Numbered from the stretch's first letter, positions 1 to 8,909 are shown. The stretch: 64,000 nt of DNA from Streptomyces sp. NBC_01335 (GCF_035953295.1 NZ_CP108370.1:7115001-7179000); one strand, 5' to 3'. Made by a program: numbers and translations. The notes: generated by a model from the sequence alone, not told the origin.

Positions 1-2
1 AG

Positions 3-527
3 TCCCAGGACACCGCCGAACTCTTCTTCCACGACGTCCGGGTCCCCAAGGAGAACCTCCTCGGGGAACTCCACGGCGGCTTCCTCCACTTGATGACCAA
101 CCTGGCCCAGGAGCGGATGGGCATCGCGGTCGCCGGCATCGCCGCCGCCGAACACCTGCTGGAGATCACCACCCGGTACGTCAAGGAGCGCGAGGCGTTC
201 GGCCGGCCGCTCGCGGGGCTCCAGCACGTCCGCTTCGAGATCGCCGAGATGGCCACCGAGTGCGCCGTCACCCGCACCTTCCTCGACCGGTGCATCGCCG
301 AGCACGCGGAGGGCACGCTCGACGCGGTGCACGCCTCGATGGCCAAGTGGTGGGCGACCGAACTCCAGAAGCGGGTGGCCGACCGCTGCCTCCAACTGCA
401 CGGCGGATACGGCTACATGGCGGAGCTCCCGGTCGCCAGGGCCTTCACCGACGGGCGCATCCAGACGATCTACGGCGGGACCACCGAGATCATGAAGGAG
501 ATCATCGGTCGCTCCCTGCTGTCCTGA
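3..527 (+). CDS. acyl-CoA dehydrogenase, C-terminal part (5' end outside window)
   Basis: This is the last 174 residues of a flavin acyl-CoA dehydrogenase, which makes the trans-2,3 double bond in the first oxidation step of fatty acyl-CoA breakdown. The frame is open to the left edge, so the start and the N-terminal and middle domains are missing. The visible part is the C-terminal helical domain: it has the family stretch QERMGIAVAGIAAAEHLLE, then LQLHGGYGYMAE and the terminal IYGGTTEIMKEIIGRSL signature that binds the FAD of the partner subunit. It lies 104 bp upstream of a thiolase and a FadB-like gene on the same strand, so it probably belongs to one beta-oxidation group. Confidence 0.93.
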   Translation, partial: SQDTAELFFHDVRVPKENLLGELHGGFLHLMTNLAQERMGIAVAGIAAAEHLLEITTRYVKEREAFGRPLAGLQHVRFEIAEMATECAVTRTFLDRCIAEHAEGTLDAVHASMAKWWATELQKRVADRCLQLHGGYGYMAELPVARAFTDGRIQTIYGGTTEIMKEIIGRSLLS

Positions 528-545
528 GCCGCTCCCTGCTTGTCA

Positions 546-597
546 GAAACGCGTACCGCTCGATCACCCGGGAAACGCGTGCCACTCGATCCCCGAA
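546..597. repeat. two-copy 26-bp direct repeat before the thiolase gene
   Basis: Two imperfect copies with a period of 26 bp (546-571 and 572-597) share GAAACGCGT and CTCGATC, with differences only at a few positions. They fill most of the gap between the acyl-CoA dehydrogenase stop and the thiolase start. A regulator site or simple duplication are both possible. Confidence 0.6.
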
Positions 598-631
598 CCT
601 TTGAACGCCCGTCCCCCGAAAGGCTGTTGTC

Positions 632-1846
632 TTGAGTACCGAAGCGTTCGTCTACGACGCGATCCGCACCCCGCGTGGTCGCGGCAAGGCCAATGGGGCC
701 CTGCACGGCACCAAGCCGATCGACCTGGTCGTCGGCCTCATCCACGAGATCCGCGCCCGCTTCCCCGGCCTGGACCCGGCGGCCATCGACGACATCGTCC
801 TCGGTGTCGTCAGCCCGCTCGGGGACCAGGGCTCCGACATCGCACGGATCGCGGCCATCGCGGCGGGACTTCCGGACTCCGTCGCAGGCGTCCAGGAGAA
901 CCGCTTCTGTGCCTCCGGCCTCGAAGCCGTCAACCTCGCTGCCGCGAAGGTCCGTTCGGGCTGGGAGGACCTCGTCCTCGCCGGTGGCGTCGAGTCCATG
1001 TCCCGCGTCCCCATGGGCTCGGACGGCGGCGCCTGGGCGATGGACCCGATGACCAGCTTCGAGACCGGCTTCGCCCCGCAGGGGATCGGCGCCGACCTCA
1101 TCGCCACCGTCGAGGGCTTCTCCCGCCGCGACGTCGACGAGTACGCCGCCCTCTCCCAGGAGCGCGCCGCCGAGGCGTGGAAGGAGGGCCGCTTCGCCCG
1201 TTCGGTGGTCCCCGTCAAGGACCGCAACGGCCTCGTCGTCCTCGACCACGACGAGCACCTGCGCCCCGGCACCACCGCCGACTCGCTCGCCGCCCTCAAG
1301 CCCTCCTTCGCCACCATCGGCGAGATGGGCGGCTTCGACGCGGTGGCCCTGCAGAAGTACCACTGGGTCGAGAAGATCGACCACGTCCACCACGCCGGCA
1401 ACTCCTCCGGGATCGTGGACGGCGCCGCGCTCGTCGCGATCGGCTCGAAGGAGGTCGGCGAGCGCTACGGCCTCACCCCGCGCGCCCGGATCGTCTCCGC
1501 CGCCGTCTCCGGCTCCGAGCCCACCATCATGCTGACCGGCCCCGCCCCCGCCTCCCGCAAGGCGCTCGCCAAGGCCGGACTGACCATCGACGACATCGAC
1601 CTGATCGAGATCAACGAAGCCTTCGCCGGAGTGGTGCTGCGCTTCGTCCGGGACATGGGGATCGGCCTCGACAAGGTCAACGTCAACGGCGGCGCCATCG
1701 CGCTCGGCCACCCCCTCGGCGCCACCGGCGCGATGATCCTCGGCACCGTCGTCGACGAACTCGAGCGGCGCGACCTGCGGTACGGACTCGTCACCCTCTG
1801 CGTGGGCGGCGGCATGGGCGTCGCCACCGTCGTCGAACGCGTCTGA
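632..1846 (+). CDS. fadA: acetyl-CoA C-acyltransferase (thiolase)
   Basis: The 404-residue product is a degradative thiolase that cleaves 3-ketoacyl-CoA with CoA to release acetyl-CoA. The nucleophilic cysteine is Cys93 in [10 protein letters not shown]; the second active-site block GHPLGATG holds His360 and the third, CVGGGMG, holds Cys390, so the catalytic triad is complete and the length is that of the family. A TTG start is chosen because a GAAAGG ribosome site lies just upstream and the N-terminus then aligns with the family ([12 protein letters not shown]). The FadB-like gene follows after 46 bp with its own ribosome site, which fits an alpha2-beta2-type beta-oxidation pair. Two direct repeats precede it and may be regulatory. 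Confidence 0.95.
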   Translation: MSTEAFVYDAIRTPRGRGKANGALHGTKPIDLVVGLIHEIRARFPGLDPAAIDDIVLGVVSPLGDQGSDIARIAAIAAGLPDSVAGVQENRFCASGLEAVNLAAAKVRSGWEDLVLAGGVESMSRVPMGSDGGAWAMDPMTSFETGFAPQGIGADLIATVEGFSRRDVDEYAALSQERAAEAWKEGRFARSVVPVKDRNGLVVLDHDEHLRPGTTADSLAALKPSFATIGEMGGFDAVALQKYHWVEKIDHVHHAGNSSGIVDGAALVAIGSKEVGERYGLTPRARIVSAAVSGSEPTIMLTGPAPASRKALAKAGLTIDDIDLIEINEAFAGVVLRFVRDMGIGLDKVNVNGGAIALGHPLGATGAMILGTVVDELERRDLRYGLVTLCVGGGMGVATVVERV

Positions 1847-1892
1847 CCGGCCCCGCCCTCCCGCCACGCCCGCTGCCTACGGAGAAGAACCC

Positions 1893-4064
1893 ATGACCGA
1901 GAGCACCACCATCCGCTGGGAAGAGGACGGGACCGGCGTCGTCACCCTCGTCCTCGACGACCCGAACCAGTCCGCCAACACGATGAACCAGGCCTTCACC
2001 CGCTCCCTCGCGGCGATCGCCGACCGCGCCGAGGCCGGGAGGGAGAACATCCGCGGCATCGTCGTCACCTCCGCGAAGAAGACCTTCTTCGCCGGGGGAG
2101 ACCTCAAGGAGATGATCCACGCCCGGCCCGAGGACGCGGGGGCCGTCTTCGACGCCGGGATGGCCATCAAGCGCTCCCTGCGCCGCATCGAGACCCTGGG
2201 CATCCCCGTCGTCGCCGCCATCAACGGCGCGGCGCTCGGCGGCGGTTACGAGATCGCCCTCGCCTGCCACCACCGGATCGCACTGGACGCGCCCGGCTCC
2301 CGCATCGGCCTCCCGGAGGTCACCCTCGGCCTGCTCCCGGCGGGTGGCGGCGTCACCCGTACCGTACGCCTCATGGGCATCGCCGACGCGCTGCTCAAGG
2401 TGCTGCTCCAGGGCACCCGGTACACCCCGGCCCGCGCCCTGGAGAACGGCCTCGTCCACGAAGTGGCCGCCACCCGCGAAGAGATGCTGGACAAGGCCCG
2501 CGCCTTCATCGACGCACACCCCGAGTCCCAGCAGCCCTGGGACGTGAAGGGATACCGGATCCCCGGCGGCACCCCGTCCAACCCCCGGTTCGCCGCCAAC
2601 CTCCCGGCCTTCCCCGCCAACCTGAAGAAGCAGCTCGCCGGGGCCCCGATGCCCGCGCCCCGCAACATCCTGGCGGCGGCCGTCGAGGGCTCGCAGGTCG
2701 ACTTCGAGACCGCGCAGACCATCGAGGCCCGCTACTTCACCGAACTGGTCACCGGCCAGGTCGCCAAGAACATGATCCAGGCGTTCTTCTTCGACCTCCA
2801 GGCCGTCAACTCCGGTGCCGGCCGCCCCGAGGGCGTCGAGCGCCGCACCGTCCGCAAGGTCGCCGTTCTCGGCGCCGGCATGATGGGCGCCGGCATCGCG
2901 TACTCCTGCGCCCGGGCCGGCATCGAGGTCGTCCTCAAGGACGTCACAGCCGAGGCCGCCGCGAAGGGCAAGGCCTACAGCGAGAAGCTGCTGGCCAAGG
3001 CGCTCGCCCGGGGACGTACCACCGAGGCCGCCCGCGACGAACTGCTCGCCCGCATCACCCCGACCGGTGACCCCGCCGACCTCGCCGGCTGCGACGCCGT
3101 CATCGAGGCGGTCTTCGAGGACACCTCCCTCAAGCACAAGGTGTTCCAGGAGATCCAGGACATCGTCGCCCCCGACGCGCTGCTCTGCTCCAACACCTCC
3201 ACGCTGCCCATCACCGCCCTCGCCGAAGGCGTCACCCGCCCCGCCGACTTCATCGGGCTGCACTTCTTCTCCCCGGTCGACAAGATGCCACTGGTCGAGA
3301 TCATCAAGGGCGAGGCCACCGGTGACGAGGCCCTGGCCCGCGCCTTCGACCTGGTCCGCCAGATCAAGAAGACCCCGATCGTGGTCAACGACTCGCGCGG
3401 CTTCTTCACCTCGCGCGTCATCGGCCACTTCATCAACGAGGGCGTCGCGATGGTCGGGGAGGGTATCGAGCCCGCTTCCGTCGAACAGGCCGCCGCCCAG
3501 GCCGGCTACCCGGCCAAGGTCCTCTCGCTGATGGACGAGCTGACGCTCACCCTGCCCCGCAAGATCCGCAACGAGACCCGGCGCGCCGTCGAGGAATCCG
3601 GCGGCACCTGGACCCCGCACCCCTCGGACGCGGTCGTCGACCGGATGGTCGAGGAGTTCGAACGGCCCGGCCGCAGCGGTGGCGCCGGGTTCTACGAGTA
3701 CGACGAGTCCGGTCGGCGCGGCGCCCTCTGGCCGGGCCTGCGCGAGCACTTCGGCAAGCCGGGCGCCGCGATCCCGTTCGAGGACATGAAGGAGCGGATG
3801 CTCTTCTCCGAGGCCCTGGACGGCGTCCGGTGCCTGGACGAGAACGTCCTGGTCTCCGTCGCCGACGCCAACATCGGCTCCATCATGGGCATCGGCTTCC
3901 CGCCCTGGACCGGTGGCGTCCTCCAATACGTCAACGGCTACGAGGGCGGCCTGCCCGGCTTCGTGGCCCGCGCCCGCGAGCTCGCCGAACGGTACGGAGA
4001 CCGCTTCCTGCCGCCTGCCCGGCTGGTGGAGATGGCAGAGCGGGGCGAGACCTTCCACGACTGA
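1893..4064 (+). CDS. fadB: FadB/FadJ-like multifunctional enoyl-CoA hydratase / 3-hydroxyacyl-CoA dehydrogenase
   Basis: The 723-residue protein carries two enzymes of beta-oxidation in one chain. Residues about 1-300 form a crotonase domain, with TFFAGGDLKEM and the oxyanion-hole block INGAALGGGYEIALA. Residues about 320 onward form the NAD-binding 3-hydroxyacyl-CoA dehydrogenase, with the Rossmann motif VAVLGAGMMGAGIA and the catalytic block GLHFFSPVDKMPLVEII, followed by two C-terminal helical repeats. The start ATG has GGAGAAG eight bases upstream. It follows the thiolase and ends at a hairpin shared with the convergent MerR gene. Confidence 0.96.
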   Translation: MTESTTIRWEEDGTGVVTLVLDDPNQSANTMNQAFTRSLAAIADRAEAGRENIRGIVVTSAKKTFFAGGDLKEMIHARPEDAGAVFDAGMAIKRSLRRIETLGIPVVAAINGAALGGGYEIALACHHRIALDAPGSRIGLPEVTLGLLPAGGGVTRTVRLMGIADALLKVLLQGTRYTPARALENGLVHEVAATREEMLDKARAFIDAHPESQQPWDVKGYRIPGGTPSNPRFAANLPAFPANLKKQLAGAPMPAPRNILAAAVEGSQVDFETAQTIEARYFTELVTGQVAKNMIQAFFFDLQAVNSGAGRPEGVERRTVRKVAVLGAGMMGAGIAYSCARAGIEVVLKDVTAEAAAKGKAYSEKLLAKALARGRTTEAARDELLARITPTGDPADLAGCDAVIEAVFEDTSLKHKVFQEIQDIVAPDALLCSNTSTLPITALAEGVTRPADFIGLHFFSPVDKMPLVEIIKGEATGDEALARAFDLVRQIKKTPIVVNDSRGFFTSRVIGHFINEGVAMVGEGIEPASVEQAAAQAGYPAKVLSLMDELTLTLPRKIRNETRRAVEESGGTWTPHPSDAVVDRMVEEFERPGRSGGAGFYEYDESGRRGALWPGLREHFGKPGAAIPFEDMKERMLFSEALDGVRCLDENVLVSVADANIGSIMGIGFPPWTGGVLQYVNGYEGGLPGFVARARELAERYGDRFLPPARLVEMAERGETFHD

Positions 4065-4074
4065 GCCCGCCCCG

Positions 4075-4112
4075 CCGGAAGGTGGTCCGCCCCGTGGTGG
4101 ACCGCCTTCCGG
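4075..4112. terminator. hairpin between convergent fadB and MerR gene
   Basis: An inverted repeat pairs CCGGAAGG (4075-4082) with CCTTCCGG (4105-4112), and inside it GGTCC (4084-4088) with GGACC (4099-4103). It lies between two converging genes, so it can end transcription from both sides. There is no T tract. Confidence 0.6.
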
Positions 4113-4144
4113 GCGTACGGACCGCCGTGCGTACGGCCGTACGG

Positions 4145-4891
4145 TCAGGGCGCCTGGAACGCTGCGCGCAGCTCGGCCGTCAGCGACCGCTGGAACGCCG
4201 TCACCAGGGCCTGCATCACCAGCGGCTGCATGTGCGCCGAGAGCGACTTCATCGCGGCCACGTGCTCCGGGTCCGCCTCCCGCTCCCGGTACGGGCTCCA
4301 CACCTCGTCCCGGAAGAGCCGGGTCAACTCGGCCGCCGCCGACCGGGTGTGCTCCATCAGGACCGTACGCGCCCGGAGGATCGTCTCGTGCGCGATCGGC
4401 ACGTCCAGCAGCTCCACCCCCAGCCGGAGCAGCCCCGGATCGACCCGGTGGACTTTCTCGGGCGACGCGGAGTCCCCTCCGGGCCCGTCCAGCAGCACCC
4501 CCATCGCCGCCAGCCGGCCGAGATCCTCGCCGGTGAGCGGCCGGCCCGCCCGCCGCTCCAGCTCCGCCCCGGTCATCTCCTCGACCACGTCCGGCGCCCA
4601 GGACGCCACCAGCGCGCGGTGGATCGCCAGATCGTGGGCGCTGAGATCCTCCGGCAACTGCTCCAGATAGCGTTCGATCGCGGCCAGCGTCATGCCCTGG
4701 CGCTGGAGTTCCTCGATCAGCGCCAGCCGCGACAGATGCCCGGGTCCGTAGTGCCCGACCCGGCGCGGGCCGATCACCGGAGGCGGCAACAGCCCCCGGG
4801 TGCTGTAGAAACGCACGGTGCGCACGGTCACCCCGGCGCGGGCCGCCAGCTCGTCGACGGTGAGGGTCGGCTCCTCGGGCGCGGTCGCCAT
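4145..4891 (-). CDS. MerR-family transcriptional regulator
   Basis: The 248-residue protein begins with a MerR winged helix (LTVDELAARAGVTVRTVRFY, then HYGPGHLSRLALIEELQRQG) followed by a dimerisation helix and a long C-terminal part of about 150 residues that resembles no metal-binding MerR and has no cysteine pair. It is therefore probably an organic-ligand or orphan regulator. The start at 4891 is chosen over an upstream frame start because GAGGAG lies six bases before this ATG. Two inverted repeats at 4929-4951 and 4972-4986 lie just upstream and are candidate self-regulatory sites. It converges on fadB, but control of the beta-oxidation genes is only a guess. Confidence 0.9.
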   Translation of the reverse strand: MATAPEEPTLTVDELAARAGVTVRTVRFYSTRGLLPPPVIGPRRVGHYGPGHLSRLALIEELQRQGMTLAAIERYLEQLPEDLSAHDLAIHRALVASWAPDVVEEMTGAELERRAGRPLTGEDLGRLAAMGVLLDGPGGDSASPEKVHRVDPGLLRLGVELLDVPIAHETILRARTVLMEHTRSAAAELTRLFRDEVWSPYREREADPEHVAAMKSLSAHMQPLVMQALVTAFQRSLTAELRAAFQAP

Positions 4892-4928
4892 GTCTGCTCC
4901 TCGATGCCCGGAGATGGCCGGATCGGTC

Positions 4929-4986
4929 CGATCGCCCCGGTGCGGCGATCGCGTGCAACAGTATTGCTGTCTCACCACTGTGGTGA
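4929..4986. promoter_or_regulatory. two inverted repeats upstream of the MerR gene
   Basis: CGATCGCC (4929-4936) and GGCGATCG (4944-4951) form a perfect 8-bp inverted repeat with a 7-bp gap. TCACCAC-T-GTGGTGA (4972-4986) is a second, perfect 7-bp repeat around one base. Both lie within 100 bp of the MerR start, so one is likely an operator. Confidence 0.5.
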
Positions 4987-5117
4987 AACCCTCACCGGCA
5001 GCGGATGGGGACGGCCCCTGGAGAATCAGCAGTAGCTGCCGGTGTCCCTGCTGGGTGACAGCGATGATGTTCTGCCGACGATCGGCGGGGCCGGCTGACG
5101 GGAGGCGGAACCCCGGC

Positions 5118-5885
5118 CTACCGCTCCGTCGGGGCGGCGGGAGCGTTGAGCGCCTCGACGACTTGGTCGTAGTCGCCGCGGGCCTCGCCGTAACGCAGGA
5201 ACTTCACGCGCTCGACCTGGATCTCCTTGGCGTCGGGCTGCGCCTCGATCAGGCCGATGACCTCGGCGACGTACTCGTCCAGGGGCATGGCGTGGTCGTC
5301 GTCCTCCTGCCCGGGCAGCAGTGCCGTCCGCACGGCCGGCGGTTCGAGCTCCACGATCCGCACCGACGTGTCGGCGAGCTGCAGCCGGATGGACTCACTG
5401 AGCATGTGGATCGCGGCCTTCGTCGCGTTGTAGCTCGGCGTGACCTTCAGGGGGGTGAACGCCAGGCCGGAGGAGACCGTCATGATCGTGGCGTCCGGCT
5501 GCGCCTGGAGATGCTCCACGAAGGCGGCGATGAGGCGGATCGGACCGAGCAGGTTCGTCGTCACCGTGGACTCCGCGGAGGCGAGGAAGGACGCCGGATC
5601 GCGCCAGTCCTCGACCTTCATGACGCCGGCCATGGTCACGAGGACGTTGAGACCGGGGTGATCGGCCAGGACCTGCTTCGCGGCGGTGGCGATGCTCGCC
5701 GCGTCGGCGGTGTCGATCCGCACGGTGCCGATGCCGGGGTGCTCGGCCGCGATCCTCTCCAGCAGCTCGGCACGCCGGCCGCCGACGATGACGGTGTTCC
5801 CCCTGGCCTTCAGCTCAAGGGCGAGCGCGAGCCCGATGCCGCTGGTGGAGCCGGGAATGAAGATGGTGTTTCCGGAGATGTCCAT
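5118..5885 (-). CDS. short-chain dehydrogenase/reductase (SDR)
   Basis: The 255-residue protein is a classical SDR oxidoreductase: the cofactor loop is GSTSGIGLALA near the N-terminus, the NVLVTMAG strand stands where NNAG is usual, and the active-site block is VSS followed by SYNATK. The arginine-rich loop VIVGGRR after the second strand suggests NADP(H) use. The substrate cannot be told. It is divergent from an XRE regulator across a 100-bp gap with an inverted repeat at 5936-5950, which suggests that the regulator controls it. Confidence 0.92.
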   Translation of the reverse strand: MDISGNTIFIPGSTSGIGLALALELKARGNTVIVGGRRAELLERIAAEHPGIGTVRIDTADAASIATAAKQVLADHPGLNVLVTMAGVMKVEDWRDPASFLASAESTVTTNLLGPIRLIAAFVEHLQAQPDATIMTVSSGLAFTPLKVTPSYNATKAAIHMLSESIRLQLADTSVRIVELEPPAVRTALLPGQEDDDHAMPLDEYVAEVIGLIEAQPDAKEIQVERVKFLRYGEARGDYDQVVEALNAPAAPTER

Positions 5886-5935
5886 GCCCCGATGGTCGCC
5901 GATCCGCCGCCGCGGGTGCAGAGACCGCTTGTCGG

Positions 5936-5950
5936 GGGATCGGCGATCCC
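5936..5950. promoter_or_regulatory. inverted repeat in the SDR/XRE divergent region
   Basis: GGGATC-GGC-GATCCC is a perfect 6-bp inverted repeat with a 3-bp centre, midway between two divergent starts. It is a candidate operator of the adjacent XRE regulator. Confidence 0.5.
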
Positions 5951-5986
5951 TGGCTCCGCCGACGGCACCGGACGACAATGGGAGCC

Positions 5987-6871
5987 ATGGACCGTGCAGC
6001 GCTGGCCGACTTCCTCCGACATCGCCGCGAGGCGCTCCGACCGGAGGACGTGGCCCTTCCCCCGGGCACCCGCCGGCGCACTCAGGGCCTGCGGCGGGAA
6101 GAGGTCGCGTCGCTCGCCGTGATGTCGACCGACTACTACACACGTCTCGAACAGCGGCGCGGGCCCCAGCCCAGCGCACACATGCTGGCCTCGCTCGCCC
6201 GCGCCCTGCGGCTCACGAACGACGAACGCGACTACCTCTACCGGATCGCGGGACACAACGCACCGCTGTCGCTGTCGGGCTCGCCGCACGTCGCTCCCGC
6301 CCTCCTGCGGGTGCTGGACCGTCTGCACGACACTCCGGCGCTCATCCTGACCGACCTGGGCGAGACGCTGGTGCAGAACGCGATGGCCGTCGCCCTGTTC
6401 GGCGACGCCTCGCACCACACGGGCCTCGCCCGCAGCGCGATGTACCGCTGGTTCACCGATCCCGCCGAGCGCTCGGCGTACCCGGAGGCCGACCGGGAGA
6501 GGCAGAGCCGCGCCCAGGTGGCGAACCTCCGTGCCGCCCACGGACTGCGCGGCCCGCAGTCGCAGGCCGGCCGACTCGTCCGGGCCCTGGAGAAGGAGAG
6601 CGAGGAGTTCGCCGAAATGTGGGCACGACATGAGGTCGTCCGACGATTCGAAGACCACAAGACGCTCATCCACCCCGAGGTCGGCGCGATCGAACTGGAC
6701 TGCCAGGCACTGTTCACCGAGGACCAGTCCCAGACCCTTCTCGTGCTGACCGCTCCGCCGCGGACCGAGGGGTACGAGAAGCTCCAACTGCTCGCCGCGC
6801 TCGGCCTGAACCGCTTCCCGCCGTCGGAGCGCCAGGGCTCCGCGCCGGCACCGGCGAGGCGCGAAGGCTGA
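5987..6871 (+). CDS. XRE-family regulator with MmyB-like ligand-binding domain
   Basis: The protein of about 294 residues has an N-terminal helix-turn-helix (RRRTQGLRREEVASLAVMS followed by YYTRLEQRRGPQPS) and a C-terminal MmyB-type domain of the kind that binds a fatty-acid-like ligand, with the block MYRWFTDPAERSAYPEADRE. This architecture is common in actinobacteria, where such regulators usually control a divergent short-chain dehydrogenase, as here. The start is either the ATG at 5987 or the one at 5978; neither has a good ribosome site, so a very short leader is possible. Confidence 0.9.
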   Translation: MDRAALADFLRHRREALRPEDVALPPGTRRRTQGLRREEVASLAVMSTDYYTRLEQRRGPQPSAHMLASLARALRLTNDERDYLYRIAGHNAPLSLSGSPHVAPALLRVLDRLHDTPALILTDLGETLVQNAMAVALFGDASHHTGLARSAMYRWFTDPAERSAYPEADRERQSRAQVANLRAAHGLRGPQSQAGRLVRALEKESEEFAEMWARHEVVRRFEDHKTLIHPEVGAIELDCQALFTEDQSQTLLVLTAPPRTEGYEKLQLLAALGLNRFPPSERQGSAPAPARREG

Positions 6872-6924
6872 ACCGCGGATCCGGTCCGGAGCGCTTGTCA
6901 GTGGCCGCCACTACGGTGGGTGAC

Positions 6925-7161
6925 ATGTCTGGGATCACGTACCTCAAGGGCGACGCCACCGCGCCGCAGGCCAAGGGCGTCAAGCTGATCGTGCACGTCT
7001 GCAACGACCTGGGCGGCTGGGGCAAGGGCTTCGTGCCGGCCCTCTCCCGCCGCACGCGGGTAACGGGTGGTACGTGGAGAGGGGCGTGCGGCGGGGTCGT
7101 CCGACAGGGGCCCGGAAGGGCCCGTCCGCCTCGATGGACATGGGGCACGGATACGGAGTGA
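6925..7161 (+). pseudogene. truncated macro-domain (ADP-ribose-binding) gene
   Basis: The first ~48 residues (MSGITYLKGDATAPQAKGV, then HVCNDLGGWGKGFVPALSRR) match the start of the stand-alone macro-domain family, in which the complete protein is about 150 residues long. After LSRR the reading frame continues into an Arg/Gly-rich string (TRVTGGTWRGACGG) with no family similarity and stops at 7161. The rest of the macro fold, including the later phosphate-binding loop, is absent from all frames of the next 100 bp, so this is a deletion remnant rather than a simple frameshift. An ATG at 6925 with GGTGGGTG upstream was the original start. Confidence 0.7.
7108..7123. terminator. small GC hairpin after the macro-domain remnant
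   Basis: GGGCCC-GGAA-GGGCCC can fold into a six-pair stem with a tetraloop. It lies in the decayed region before the TetR gene. Confidence 0.3.
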
Positions 7162-7230
7162 CGGGCCATGTCTCCTTGTAGCAGTGCCGGTTAAGGTGGC
7201 AGCGGGTGGCAGCTACACGGGGGAGAGCTC

Positions 7231-7863
7231 ATGACGGTACCGGCCGACGACGAAGCGATGATGGCGAAGGCGCTCGCAGAGGCCCCGCCCCACGACGCGT
7301 TGAGCGAGCAGATCCTCGACGCGGCCCGTGAGCAGTTCATGACCTTCGGGCTGCGCCGCTCCACCGTCGACGACGTGGCCCGGCGGGCCAAGGTCTCCCG
7401 GGTCACGGTCTACCGGCGCATCGGCAACAAGGAGGCCCTGGTCTCCGCCTGCCTGCTGCGCGAGTACCGCCGTTTCGTGGGTGAGGTGGACGAGGCGGTG
7501 GCCGCGCTGCCGTCGGTGGAAGAGCGGCTGGTCGCCGGGTTCGTGGCGGTGCTCCGGCACGTCCGCGAACACCCGCTCATCGGCGGTCTGCTGAAGCTGG
7601 AGCCGGAGGTCATGCTGCCCTTCCTCACCGTGGACAGCGGTCCCGCGTTCCTCGCCATGCGCGACTTCCTGACCGACCGCCTCCGTCATGCCCAGCAGCT
7701 GGAGGGCCGGCCGGAGACGGACTCGGCGCCGGTCGCCGAGGTGATGGTGCGCATCACCGTCTCCTTCCTCCTCAACCCGCTGAGCTGCTTCGAACTCGAC
7801 GACGACGAGCAGGTGGCGGCCTTCGCCCGGCGCTGCCTCGTCCCCCTTCTCACGGCCGGGTGA
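7231..7863 (+). CDS. TetR-family transcriptional regulator
   Basis: The 210-residue protein has the TetR DNA-binding helix-turn-helix at residues about 25-70 (LRRSTVDDVARRAKVSRVTV, then YRRIGNKEALV) and a C-terminal helical ligand domain with no recognisable ligand. The ribosome site GGGGGAGAG precedes the ATG. Its 3' end overlaps the 3' end of the convergent DUF2236 gene by 14 bp (7850-7863), which links the two physically. An AT-rich inverted repeat at 8910-8935 between the two DUF2236 genes is a candidate target. Confidence 0.93.
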   Translation: MTVPADDEAMMAKALAEAPPHDALSEQILDAAREQFMTFGLRRSTVDDVARRAKVSRVTVYRRIGNKEALVSACLLREYRRFVGEVDEAVAALPSVEERLVAGFVAVLRHVREHPLIGGLLKLEPEVMLPFLTVDSGPAFLAMRDFLTDRLRHAQQLEGRPETDSAPVAEVMVRITVSFLLNPLSCFELDDDEQVAAFARRCLVPLLTAG

Positions 7864-8788
7864 GCCCCTCGGGTGCCCGGCGCGGCGCCGCTCCGGGGCG
7901 ATCCGCCGCCCCCGGCGCCTCGTCCGGCAGCGGCTCGACCGGGCGGTTCTGCGCCCAGTGCGGCCCCAGGTCGTCGAGCCGGTAGCCGAAGGGGTAGCTG
8001 CGCGGCCTGGGCCGTGACGGCAGCCATCCGGGCCGGGCGGGCAGCAGCCGTACGCCGTACGAACGGGCCCGTACCGCCCGTACCGCCAAGGTCCGCAGCC
8101 AGCGGGGCTGCGGGGTGAACCCCAGAGCCCGCAGCAGCGGTTCGTCCAGCAGGGCGAGGGCGAACCGGGCGACCAGCGGGCGCAGCGGGGACGGGTACCA
8201 GCCGGCCATCGTGCGTAACGTGGCGGTGGCGACCCGGCGGTTCGCCGGGGCCGGGGCGAACATCTCCGCCTCGTACGCGTCGAGCAGCTCCTCGAACTCC
8301 GCGTAGGTGGCGGGGACCGACTCGATGCCCATCATCCGGCCCATGGACCGGCCGACTTCGGCGAGTGCCTGCACCTCCTGCCGGCACAGCGGGCGCCAGC
8401 CGAACCGGTCGATCCAGCGTTTGGGGCCGACGACCGTGGTGGCCAGGACGTAGAGGTAGTCCTCGTTGGGGATCCGGTAGCGGCCGTGGATGCGGTTGAG
8501 ATGGCGGGCGGCGGCCCGTCCGCGTTCCGAGTCGAAGCCGTCGGCCGCCATCTCATAGCCGATCAGCACCGTGTCGTCGTAGCGCTTCTGCCCGTTCCGC
8601 TCGAACTCCTGGGTGCGGTCGAGCAGTACGGAGATGCGCGGGACGCCGAAGTCGCGGAGGAACGCGACGCTCACGCCCTGCCGGTAGTCCCAGGGGAACT
8701 CGTACTGGGACATCAGCCGGAGGATCTCGGCGCAGTCCCGTACCGGGTCCATCCGGCGGATCGTCCTCAGGCGGCTGTAACGGCCCAT
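7850..8788 (-). CDS. DUF2236 / MpaB-type oxygenase-like protein, copy 1
   Basis: The 312-residue protein belongs to the DUF2236 family, which includes latex-clearing rubber oxygenase and fungal MpaB and uses a haem or metal-type site with conserved His/Arg/Asp residues. The visible family blocks are FPWDYRQGVSVAFLRDFGVP near residue 30, HLNRIHGRYRIPNEDYLYVL around residue 100 and GIESVPATYAEFEELLDAYE. The start at 8788 is preferred to a GTG at 8797 because AGGAAGG lies eight bases upstream of it. The C-terminal 60 residues are rich in Arg/Pro and probably flexible. A second, divergent family member lies at 9105-9980. The substrate is unknown. Confidence 0.85.
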   Translation of the reverse strand: MGRYSRLRTIRRMDPVRDCAEILRLMSQYEFPWDYRQGVSVAFLRDFGVPRISVLLDRTQEFERNGQKRYDDTVLIGYEMAADGFDSERGRAAARHLNRIHGRYRIPNEDYLYVLATTVVGPKRWIDRFGWRPLCRQEVQALAEVGRSMGRMMGIESVPATYAEFEELLDAYEAEMFAPAPANRRVATATLRTMAGWYPSPLRPLVARFALALLDEPLLRALGFTPQPRWLRTLAVRAVRARSYGVRLLPARPGWLPSRPRPRSYPFGYRLDDLGPHWAQNRPVEPLPDEAPGAADRPGAAPRRAPEGLTRP

Positions 8789-8909
8789 GATGTGCACCTT
8801 CCTGCGGATGTGTGCGGTTCATCGTGCCGACCCGGCGCGTGTCTCTCCCGTAATCGCCCGGTCAACACCCCTACGGTGCACGGCGGTTGGCTGCGGAAAT
8901 GGCGCGCGG

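Noticed and set aside
1791..4958. 1055-codon open frame on the minus strand opposite fadB
   Set aside because: High-GC third-position bias leaves the opposite strand open. The translation is a low-information Gly/Asp/Val/Leu-rich string without family motifs, while the plus strand encodes FadB.
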